From: Flavobacterium marginilacus
GTDB lineage: Bacteria > Bacteroidota > Bacteroidia > Flavobacteriales > Flavobacteriaceae
DNA length: 64,000 nucleotides
NCBI RefSeq assembly: GCF_026870155.1
Contig: NZ_CP113975.1
Coordinates: 496,001-560,000, forward strand
Reading direction: 5' to 3'
Shown here: piece by piece, positions 58,376-64,000 of the stretch
Numbering within the stretch: the first letter of the stretch is position 1
Layout: each line of letters starts with the position of its first letter
Program-made: the position numbers and the translations under genes
The notes under the pieces: generated by a model
Seen by the model: the letters and a program-made list of their open reading frames with translations, nothing else
What the model was told of the DNA's origin: nothing
Database searches by the model: none

Positions 58376-59468
58376 GATAAATGTAATCCTTTTTGGAATT
58401 GGAAGCGTGGGGAGCGCATTGATAAATCAGATTATTGAAAGCCAGCAGTTCTATCAGGAAAAGAAAGATATCGATTTGCGCTTCCCTGTTATTACCAACT
58501 CAACTTTAGCTTTTTTTGAAAAAGAGGGAGTCAAAAATAGTTGGGAAGCCAATTTCGATAAGTTAGCGTTTCCTTTTACAATAGCTGATATTGTTGAGTT
58601 TGTCAAAATCAAAGAACTGGAGAACGTAATAATTGTAGATGCTACAGAAAGTTCAGAATTAGTAAAACATTATATTCCCTTAATTCAAAACGGATTTGAT
58701 ATTGTGGCTGCGAATCAAAAAGCAAACATATTGCACATTGATTTTTATAAAGAAATCCGAAGAAATCTAAAAAGGTTTGATAAGTCATTTTTGTATGAAA
58801 CTAATATTGGAGCAGGAATTCCGGTTTTGCAAATCATCAGTGATCTGTATTATTCAGGAGAAAAAATAACAAAAATCAGAGGTGTTTTTTCAGATTCATT
58901 AAGCTATATTTTTAATAGGTTTTCATCAGAAGCGGTGTCTTTCTCTTCTATATTAAACGATTCAGATAAAAAAGGTTTGCTAAAAACCGATTATAAAGAA
59001 GAGCTTTCTGGGATTGGAGTGGCAAAGAAAGTATTAGTTTTAGCAAGAGAATTGGGCAAAGAGATAGAGTTTTTGGATATAAAAATAACTTCACTTTTGT
59101 CACACGGCCTGGAGGATTCAAATCTCAAGTCAAAATTTTTATCTAATGCGAGTGTATTGGACAAAGATTTTGAAGTGGCCAAAATTACACAGCCAGAAAA
59201 TGAAGTGTTAAGATATGTTGGAGAAATTTCGATTCCAGAAAATAAATTTGAAGTCAAGCTGGTTTCTGAACCCGTTTCTTCCGCTATTGGCCAATTAAAA
59301 GGAACCGAAACAGTCTATGAAATTTATACACAATCCCGAGGAAATAATCCAATTATTGTGCGTGGAGATACTTCAGGAAAAAAGACGGAAACAATTGCCA
59401 GAGGAATTCTCTTGGACATTTTAAAAGTAAGCGAAAAAATAAAAATAAAAGAAGCAATTTGGCTATAA
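58362..59468 (+). CDS. Homoserine dehydrogenase-like protein
   Basis: A 368-aa NAD(P)-dependent dehydrogenase related to the C-terminal half of bifunctional ThrA and to Hom. NVILFGIGSVGSALINQI is the Rossmann glycine-rich loop. FDIVAANQKANI and YETNIGAGIPVLQIISDLYYSGEKI are the substrate region, and GVFSDSLSYIFN is typical of homoserine dehydrogenase. There is no ACT domain, so feedback control by threonine may be absent, which is inferred. Start codon lies within metX1. It supplies homoserine to MetX. A second enzyme, ThrA, begins at 63454, so there are two routes to homoserine. Confidence 0.88.
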   Translation: MPALKINVILFGIGSVGSALINQIIESQQFYQEKKDIDLRFPVITNSTLAFFEKEGVKNSWEANFDKLAFPFTIADIVEFVKIKELENVIIVDATESSELVKHYIPLIQNGFDIVAANQKANILHIDFYKEIRRNLKRFDKSFLYETNIGAGIPVLQIISDLYYSGEKITKIRGVFSDSLSYIFNRFSSEAVSFSSILNDSDKKGLLKTDYKEELSGIGVAKKVLVLARELGKEIEFLDIKITSLLSHGLEDSNLKSKFLSNASVLDKDFEVAKITQPENEVLRYVGEISIPENKFEVKLVSEPVSSAIGQLKGTETVYEIYTQSRGNNPIIVRGDTSGKKTETIARGILLDILKVSEKIKIKEAIWL

Positions 59469-59616
59469 AGCAATAATAAATACCAAATGAAATGAGTATT
59501 ACTACAAATTGGTCGCAAGCACCAATGATTATATGCGAAACGTAGTTCGATGATTCTAATAAAATATAAACAGTCATCAATTACATATGACCAATAAAAA
59601 GCAATAAAATTTACAT

Positions 59617-60831
59617 ATGAATTTAAATTATATAGCACTTGCAGTTCCATTTTTTGCAATATTCATGCTTTTGGAATACTATATTAGTGTAAGGAAAAAT
59701 AAAAAACTTCATCATTTTAACGAAAGTGTTGCCAATCTAAACGTCGGAATCGCAGAACGTATCGCCGATCTTTTGACTACGGGAACATTTTTCTTTATTT
59801 TTTCATGGCTAAATGCAAATTTCTCTATTTTTTCAATTGAATCAACCGCAACAACTTGGGTTTTACTTTTTTTGGCTACCGATCTGCTTTGGTATTGGTA
59901 CCATCGATTTGGGCATACTGTTAATCTTTTTTGGGCATCACATATAGTACATCATCAAAGTGACGATTTTAATTATACGGCTGCTGCCAGAATTACCGTT
60001 TTTCAGGCCGTTGCCAGAGGTTTGTTTTGGTGTGTTTTGCCCATTATTGGTTTCAATGCGCAAATGATTACGGTGTTATTGCTCATTCACGGGACTTATC
60101 CTTTTTTTACACATACACAACTGGTTGGTAAACTGGGCTGGCTGGAGTATATTATTGTAACGCCATCACACCATAGGGTTCATCATAGCAGTAATCCAGA
60201 GTATTTGGATAAAAATTATGGTGACATGCTGATTATATGGGATAAAATCTTTGGAACTTTTATTGAAGAAACCACGGAACCTAAATTTGGATTAACCAAA
60301 TCATTAGGCAGTTATAGTTTTTTATGGCAGCATTTTCATTATGTTCTCGAATTGGCGGTTGCTTTTAGAATGGCTAAAACTGCGAAACAGAAATTCAAAG
60401 TAATTTTTGGAGGTCCAAATGATATTGATGCCAGAATCCGATTGCTTCTTGAAAGAAAGTTTTCTAAAAAAACAGTTGAAGCTGATGTTAAGTATTCAAA
60501 GAAGCTGACTAATTCAATTATAGCCAAAACTGCTGTGACGATGATCGTATTATTCTTGACGATACTTTTTGCAGAGTTTATAACTGCGTTCAATATTTTT
60601 TTAATAACGGTTTTTATTATTTTGAGCGTAATAGCAACTGGCGCAATGCTGGATCAAAAAAAATGGATTTTTCATTTGGATTTTTTAAGGCTGGTGATTA
60701 TTAGTTTTTTGAGTTTTTCGTTTTTTCCAAATCCATTTTTGCATTTTATTATCGCATTGTTTGGCGCAGTAGGGGTTTTATTTTATCAAACCATCCATTC
60801 AAAGTATCAGGATTTCCTGTTTTCTGCTTAA
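59617..60831 (+). CDS. Sterol desaturase / fatty acid hydroxylase family protein
   Basis: A 404-aa integral membrane di-iron protein. The three histidine motifs are clear: YHRFGH, HIVHHQSDDFNYT and HHRVHHSSN, which form the metal site. About seven hydrophobic helices surround them, and the C-terminal 130 residues add several more hydrophobic segments beyond the usual domain. Bacterial members hydroxylate or desaturate lipids or carotenoids; the substrate is unknown. It follows hom by 148 bases with no terminator seen, so it may be read through from that unit, but no metabolic link to methionine is evident. Confidence 0.9.
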   Translation: MNLNYIALAVPFFAIFMLLEYYISVRKNKKLHHFNESVANLNVGIAERIADLLTTGTFFFIFSWLNANFSIFSIESTATTWVLLFLATDLLWYWYHRFGHTVNLFWASHIVHHQSDDFNYTAAARITVFQAVARGLFWCVLPIIGFNAQMITVLLLIHGTYPFFTHTQLVGKLGWLEYIIVTPSHHRVHHSSNPEYLDKNYGDMLIIWDKIFGTFIEETTEPKFGLTKSLGSYSFLWQHFHYVLELAVAFRMAKTAKQKFKVIFGGPNDIDARIRLLLERKFSKKTVEADVKYSKKLTNSIIAKTAVTMIVLFLTILFAEFITAFNIFLITVFIILSVIATGAMLDQKKWIFHLDFLRLVIISFLSFSFFPNPFLHFIIALFGAVGVLFYQTIHSKYQDFLFSA

Positions 60832-60985
60832 TTTTCAGCTGTTTAGTCGGAAAAAAAAGAGAAAATTTTGTTAAAAAAGAGAAAGAAATATTAAAATATT
60901 TAGACGGTATTTGTTTAAATTATTGATTGGTAAATAGTTAGTATTTTAACTTAATATATTTTTATTATTAAATTTACGTTTAGCA

Positions 60986-61017
60986 TTTGGAAAATTGAAA
61001 AAAAGTTTAGATATTTG
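60986..61017 (+). promoter_or_regulatory. Weak promoter of leader 2
   Basis: TTTG (60986-60989), 20 bases, then GATATTTG (61010-61017), which fits TAnnTTTG except for the first base. It would put the start of transcription within about 20 bases of the leader 2 ATG. Confidence 0.4.
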
Positions 61018-61040
61018 TACAACAAAATAAAAACAGAAAA

Positions 61041-61112
61041 ATGAGATTTAATCTTTGCAATATGTCTAAAAAAGCCATTCAGGTGAAAACCTGCAAGGGG
61101 AGGTGTATATAG
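61041..61112 (+). CDS. 23-codon leader peptide with Cys codons (leader 2)
   Basis: A short frame starting MRFNLCNMSKK and ending KTCKGRCI, with Cys codons 6, 18 and 22 and Met codon 8. Just as in leader 1, a terminator follows 28 bases after the stop codon, and a segment inside its last codons (GGGAGGT, 61098-61104) is exactly complementary to ACCTCCC (61145-61151) in the 5' arm of that terminator. The frame stands directly behind a weak promoter with only a short untranslated lead. A purely structural RNA role cannot be excluded, since Cys codons are fewer than in leader 1. Confidence 0.6.
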   Translation: MRFNLCNMSKKAIQVKTCKGRCI

Positions 61113-61140
61113 CTTTATTTTAAATTAAAAAATATATAGC

Positions 61141-61174
61141 AAAAACCTCCCAACTTATTGGGAGGTTTTTTTTT
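61141..61174 (+). terminator. Attenuator 2: terminator after leader 2
   Basis: A perfect 13-bp stem (61141-61153 with 61158-61170, 4-base loop) and T run. Its 5' arm can pair instead with the end of the leader 2 frame, 7 bp. Confidence 0.88.
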
Positions 61175-61243
61175 AGTCATTTCCTAAGTCATTTTTTTTA
61201 AAGATTAAAACAATAATAAGATTAAGTAAAACAATAATTAAGC

Positions 61244-61345
61244 ATGCAGCAACTTTACACTAATAAGATTACCGTTTGCAAGGCAAAGAAGATGAAGAAG
61301 ACGATGATGCGTGTCAATGCCATGATGGCTGCCCGTATTTGTTGA
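61244..61345 (+). CDS. 33-codon Met-rich leader peptide (leader 3)
   Basis: A short frame starting MQQLYTNKITVCKAKK, with Met at codons 1, 17, 21, 22, 27 and 28 and Cys at 12 and 33, ending ARIC before TGA. The two Met-Met pairs (ATGATG twice) are the kind of hungry codons expected in a leader sensing tRNA-Met charging. A terminator begins 31 bases after the stop codon, and CCAAAAG (61348-61354), just behind the stop, is exactly complementary to CTTTTGG (61383-61389) in the terminator. The reading frame is rich in basic residues. Expression has not been shown. Confidence 0.7.
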   Translation: MQQLYTNKITVCKAKKMKKTMMRVNAMMAARIC

Positions 61346-61376
61346 TTCCAAAAGAATAAGTTTTATAGTATAACTT

Positions 61377-61413
61377 AAAACCCTTTTGGATATGTATCTA
61401 AAAGGGTTTTTTG
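61377..61413 (+). terminator. Attenuator 3: terminator after the Met leader peptide
   Basis: Stem 61377-61387 with 61400-61410 (11 bp, perfect), 12-base loop and T-rich end. The competing helix with 61348-61354 would free the T run. Confidence 0.85.
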
Positions 61414-61443
61414 TTTAAGTGAAAATATAAAAAAAATAAAATT

Positions 61444-61578
61444 ATGAGTTCTAAAAAAATAAAATCAAAAGTATCTCACACAGCAAGTCTGTCGATCTTT
61501 TTTTGTTGTATTAAAAGAGAAAGCGTCCGGTTGTTTTTTAAAGAGCAGACTCATAATGCCAAAAAACAGAAAGTATAA
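61444..61578 (+). CDS. Possible 44-aa Ser-rich small frame
   Basis: ATG at 61444, stop at 61576-61578. The peptide begins MSSKKIKSKVSHTASLSIFF, has seven Ser in the first 27 residues, a Cys pair and many Lys/Arg. It occupies the space between attenuator 3 and the 69-aa frame, where metY's unit has only 26 bases. No terminator follows. It may be a leader for serine or a chance frame; nothing else supports it. Confidence 0.25.
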   Translation: MSSKKIKSKVSHTASLSIFFCCIKRESVRLFFKEQTHNAKKQKV

Positions 61579-61620
61579 AATAAGTATAAGCCATAAAAAT
61601 AATTACAAAATTACAATATC

Positions 61621-61830
61621 ATGAAAACGATAACATACATCAGAAATACAGTAGAGTTCTTCAAAAGGACAATTACAAAAACTATAAATATCGAACCATT
61701 CAATCCAAAAAAAGAGTTGGATCACCCAAGATTTGACGTAGATGAAAATTTTGATTTGAAAGAGAGAAGAGGGAATAATTCTTTATTGTTTCATATGTAT
61801 TCTAAAGAAAATGAAACTCTTTTTATCTGA
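61621..61830 (+). CDS. 69-aa mini-protein (SLLFxMY family, copy 2)
   Basis: It begins MKTITYIRNTVEFFKRTITK and ends GNNSLLFHMYSKENETLFI; the end is homologous to the C-terminus of the 49-aa frame at 55785 (SLLF-x-MY core, closing LF-V/I). The middle (DHPRFDVDENFDLKERRG) is charged and has no counterpart in the shorter copy. It has no signal peptide or clear membrane segment. It lies behind two attenuators in series. In contrast to copy 1, no sulfhydrylase gene follows; a hairpin and then the SAM-I riboswitch and metX2 come next. Function is unknown. Confidence 0.6.
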   Translation: MKTITYIRNTVEFFKRTITKTINIEPFNPKKELDHPRFDVDENFDLKERRGNNSLLFHMYSKENETLFI

Positions 61831-61874
61831 CACAAAACAGGCGTAACACTAGAAATTGACAGGTTAAAATTATC

Positions 61875-61963
61875 TGCCAAAAATTGCACAGATAAAAACA
61901 CGGAATATCTTTTTGTATAAAAAGAAATACGTGAGAATAAGTGCAATCTTTGGCAATTTTTTT
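61875..61963 (+). terminator. Long-loop hairpin terminator after the mini-gene
   Basis: A 15-base arm at 61875-61889 pairs with 61941-61955, 14 of 15 bases matching. A 51-base loop lies between, and a T run follows (61957-61963). It could end the leader/mini-gene transcript, or could be a remnant of a dispersed repeat. Confidence 0.55.
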
Positions 61964-62005
61964 AATGTTGAAGAAAGGCTGTTTTAAATATCAGTTGAAT
62001 AATTA

Positions 62006-62037
62006 TTTGGTGGTTTCATAAAATTGTGGTTAATTTG
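62006..62037 (+). promoter_or_regulatory. Promoter of the SAM-I riboswitch / metX2 transcript
   Basis: TTTG (62006-62009), 20 bases, TTAATTTG (62030-62037; one mismatch to TAnnTTTG). The -33 part lies in TTTGGTGGTTT, identical to the metY leader promoter. Confidence 0.6.
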
Positions 62038-62065
62038 CACCGTTAAGTTCAGAAACGTATTGAAA

Positions 62066-62172
62066 TGTTATAAAGAAAGGCAGAGGGATTAGACCCGATG
62101 AAGCCTTAGCAACCCTTCGATTTATCGAAGAAGGTGCTGCATTCTACCACGCCCAAACGTGGAAAGATAACA
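62066..62172 (+). promoter_or_regulatory. SAM-I riboswitch (S-box leader)
   Basis: All conserved S-box blocks appear in order: AAAGAAAGGCAGAGGGA, GACCCGATGAAGCC, GCAACCC, a hairpin TTCGATTTATCGAA, then AAGGTGCTGCATTCTACC and GGAAAGATAACA. Helix P1 closes 62066-62071 with 62167-62172. It binds SAM and normally turns off the downstream gene, here metX2-thrA. No clear terminator hairpin is seen behind it, so control may be by another switch. Confidence 0.95.
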
Positions 62173-62246
62173 CAAAGAAAATCATCTAGTTTTTTTCAGC
62201 TTTCTTCATAATATTTCCGGTACAAATCAAAAAAAATAATAAAGAT

Positions 62247-63215
62247 TTGAAATTGGAAAATAAACCAACTATAATTACCATACAAAATTTTACTACTGAA
62301 AGTGGTGCTTTTTATGCTTCGATCAATTTGAGTTATGAAATTTTCGGACGTGATCTGCATACTGCGCCTATTGTTTTGGTCAATCATGCACTTACCGGAA
62401 ACTCACATGTTGTGGGGTCTAAAGGATGGTGGAATGTACTGATAGGTGAAAACAGAACAATTGATACTAGTAAATATACCATACTTGCTTTTAATGTGCC
62501 TGGAAATGGTTTTGATGGAACAGTTATTGAAAACCATTTGGATTTTACGGCGAGAGATGTGGCAAAACTTTTTATAGAAGGGCTGAAAATACTTGAAATT
62601 AATCAATTATATGCCATCATCGGCGGTTCTGTAGGTGGTGGAATTGCTTGGGAAATTGCTGGATTGGAACCTAAAATAACAAAACATTTAATTCCGATTG
62701 CGACCGACTGGAAATCGACTGACTGGCTGATTGCAAACTGTTTTTTACAGGAACAGATTCTGAGTAATTCGGCAAAGCCGATTGAAGATGCCCGAATTCA
62801 TGCCATGTTATGTTATAGAACGCCGGAGTCTTTTAAGGCAAAATTTGACCGAACGACGAATCAGGAGTTATTGATTTTTAATATCGAAAGCTGGTTACAG
62901 CACCACGGTGAAAAATTGCAGAAACGTTTTCAGCTTTCGGCTTACAAATTGATGAATCAGCTGCTGAAAACGATAGATGTTGCCCGGGGAAGGGAATCTT
63001 TTGTGGCGGTGGCATCACAGATAGAAGCAGATATACATATTATCGGGATTAATTCGGATTTATTTTTTACGGTAAATGAAAATAAAGCGACCTACGAAAC
63101 ATTGAAAGAACACAAGAAAAACGTCACGTTTCAGGAGATTGATTCCATTCATGGGCATGATGCTTTCCTGATTGAATATAAACAATTGGACAGCTTGCTT
63201 AAAGGTGTTTTTTAG
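62247..63215 (+). CDS. metX: Homoserine O-acetyltransferase-like alpha/beta-hydrolase (MetX, copy 2), TTG start
   Basis: A 322-aa paralogue of the protein at 57374, alignable from end to end. NHALTGNSHVVGSKGWWNVLIG, IIGGSVGGGIAWEIAG (Ser128) and SIHGHDAFLIEY are the active-site stretches. No ATG lies near the start; the frame appears to begin with TTG at 62247 (or TTG at 62253), since homology to the paralogue begins within the first residues. It is the first gene behind the SAM-I riboswitch, so its expression should fall when SAM is plentiful. The intergenic repeat at 63240-63380 separates it from thrA. Confidence 0.9.
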   Translation: MKLENKPTIITIQNFTTESGAFYASINLSYEIFGRDLHTAPIVLVNHALTGNSHVVGSKGWWNVLIGENRTIDTSKYTILAFNVPGNGFDGTVIENHLDFTARDVAKLFIEGLKILEINQLYAIIGGSVGGGIAWEIAGLEPKITKHLIPIATDWKSTDWLIANCFLQEQILSNSAKPIEDARIHAMLCYRTPESFKAKFDRTTNQELLIFNIESWLQHHGEKLQKRFQLSAYKLMNQLLKTIDVARGRESFVAVASQIEADIHIIGINSDLFFTVNENKATYETLKEHKKNVTFQEIDSIHGHDAFLIEYKQLDSLLKGVF

Positions 63216-63251
63216 AAGCAAAATGATTGTGGTTTTGCAGAAAAGCTGTGG

Positions 63252-63376
63252 ATAACTGCTCGCGTGAGGGATAGAAGCAAGCTACCAACGTAGCGCGGAT
63301 AGCCCGACAGCATCCCGATAAAAGGGCGAGTAAAGACAAAGTGAAGTTGCCCTTTTTATCGGGATGGTGGCACGCC
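63252..63376. repeat. Intergenic GC-richer inverted-repeat element
   Basis: An inverted repeat (63311-63327 with 63349-63366, one bulge) within the phrase GGATAGCCCGACAGCATCCCGAT, ending GGGATGGTGGCACGCCC. It is clearly richer in G+C than the neighbourhood. The phrase resembles a dispersed repeat of flavobacterial genomes; copies cannot be counted in this window. Confidence 0.6.
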
Positions 63377-63453
63377 CAATTAATGATTATAAAAGGAGAA
63401 AAAGATATAAAAGAATTGGTCGAAATAAGATTTTGACTTAAAAGAGTAGAACA

Positions 63454-64000
63454 ATGAAAATATTAAAATTTGGAGGAAAGTCTTTGTCAAACGGAGACGG
63501 AATCAATAAAGTGGTTGCAATTATTGAGAGTAAGGTGAAAGCAGGCGAGCAGATTGCGATAGTAGTTTCGGCACGCGGGAATGCCACAGATGAATTGGAA
63601 GCAATATTGGCGCTTGCTTCAAAAAATGGGGATTACAAACCGCTTTTTGAGGATTTTAAAAAATATCAGCAGGATGTTTATGCAGACGTAGATTTGTCTG
63701 AAGAGTTCAGCAAGCTGGAAAAATTATTTGAAGGCGTGAGCCTCATTGGGGATTACAGCGTGAAAATTAAGGATGAGGTTTTGTCTAAAGGCGAACTGAT
63801 TTCGGCTAAATTATTGACCGCGATTTTGGTAAAAAAAGGTATAAAAGCCAATTTTGCCGACACTAGAGAATTGATAAAAACCGATTCGAATTATGGTGAT
63901 GCACAGCCTGTGGAGCAATTGTCAAAGAAGAATGTGGTGGCTTATTTTAAGGAACACAATGGCGAGACGGTGAATGTTGTTACGGGCTTTATAGGTTCCA
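63454..64000 (+). CDS. thrA: Aspartate kinase, probably bifunctional ThrA (3' end outside window)
   Basis: The first 182 codons are visible. KILKFGGKSLSNGDGINKVV is the aspartokinase N-terminal motif (FGGxS), VVSARGNATDELE is the nucleotide site, and VLSKGELISAKLLTAIL is the conserved SxGE region. The start of the family-specific helical insert with FKKYQQDVYADV is also seen. Aspartate kinase starts the pathway to lysine, threonine and methionine. That it continues into a homoserine dehydrogenase domain is inferred from the common ThrA arrangement in Bacteroidota. It follows metX2, separated by a repeat element, and may share the SAM-I riboswitch. Confidence 0.88.
   Translation, partial: MKILKFGGKSLSNGDGINKVVAIIESKVKAGEQIAIVVSARGNATDELEAILALASKNGDYKPLFEDFKKYQQDVYADVDLSEEFSKLEKLFEGVSLIGDYSVKIKDEVLSKGELISAKLLTAILVKKGIKANFADTRELIKTDSNYGDAQPVEQLSKKNVVAYFKEHNGETVNVVTGFIGS

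Noticed and set aside
1..64000. tRNA, rRNA or CRISPR arrays
   Set aside because: Read for cloverleaf ends, rRNA signatures and regularly spaced repeats; none found.

Overview
The window is a 64 kb piece of an AT-rich chromosome of a Flavobacteriia bacterium, most probably Flavobacterium. The evidence is direct: a PorT/SprT-type gliding and type IX secretion gene, a TamL-type outer-membrane lipoprotein, a class II HMG-CoA reductase beside a GYDIA-type GHMP kinase, DUF5686 and 2TM-domain proteins, repeated use of the Bacteroidota promoter signature (about TTTG, then TAnnTTTG roughly 19 bases later), and almost no Shine-Dalgarno sequences. I saw no rRNA, tRNA, CRISPR array, prophage or complete insertion sequence.

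Layout. 1-4.0 kb: the end of a PpiD-like foldase, a small unknown gene and a mevalonate-pathway pair. 4.4-10.5 kb: peptide use, with a dipeptidyl peptidase IV, two tandem POT-family transporters and a thioredoxin-like protein. 10.5-12.5 kb: comEC. 12.6-14.2 kb: a small cassette-like island of two unknown genes bounded by inverted-repeat hairpins. 14.2-16.5 kb: lpxB, a small membrane protein and surE. 16.7-21.3 kb: two tandem Prc-type proteases. 22-27 kb: menaquinone methyltransferase, sprT/porT, an rRNA/tRNA methyltransferase and tamL. 27-32 kb: fba, accD (without its zinc-finger cysteines), a lipoprotein, a cupin-like protein and an ABC permease. 32.2-39.4 kb: purH, then the elongasome operon mreB-mreC-mreD-mrdA-rodA. 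39.5-42.5 kb: folA, small genes, thyA and a bifunctional nuclease. 42.7-49.3 kb: etfBA, pdhB, a DUF5686 protein and a DNA glycosylase. 49.4-54.8 kb: soluble and membrane pyrophosphatases, a deoxynucleoside kinase and metK.

54.8-64 kb is the most interesting part: a methionine/cysteine regulatory region. metK has a long leader that can fold into a closed three-hairpin junction. Next comes a 25-codon peptide with six Cys and four Met codons, an intrinsic terminator, a 49-codon mini-gene and then metY, metX and a homoserine dehydrogenase gene. Further on, two more leader-peptide/terminator units stand in series: one with scattered Cys codons, and one with 6 Met codons including two Met-Met pairs. 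A 69-codon mini-gene follows that shares its C-terminal motif with the 49-codon one. Then come a SAM-I riboswitch, a second metX and the start of thrA. In all three leaders a short segment at or just after the end of the peptide gene is complementary to the 5' arm of the terminator. This is the layout expected for ribosome-mediated transcription attenuation, which I infer from sequence alone. I know of no description of such a Cys/Met attenuation array in Bacteroidota, but I could not search for one.

The Met-region genes fit one pathway: ThrA and Hom make homoserine, MetX acetylates it, MetY adds sulfur, and MetK makes SAM, which the SAM-I riboswitch senses.
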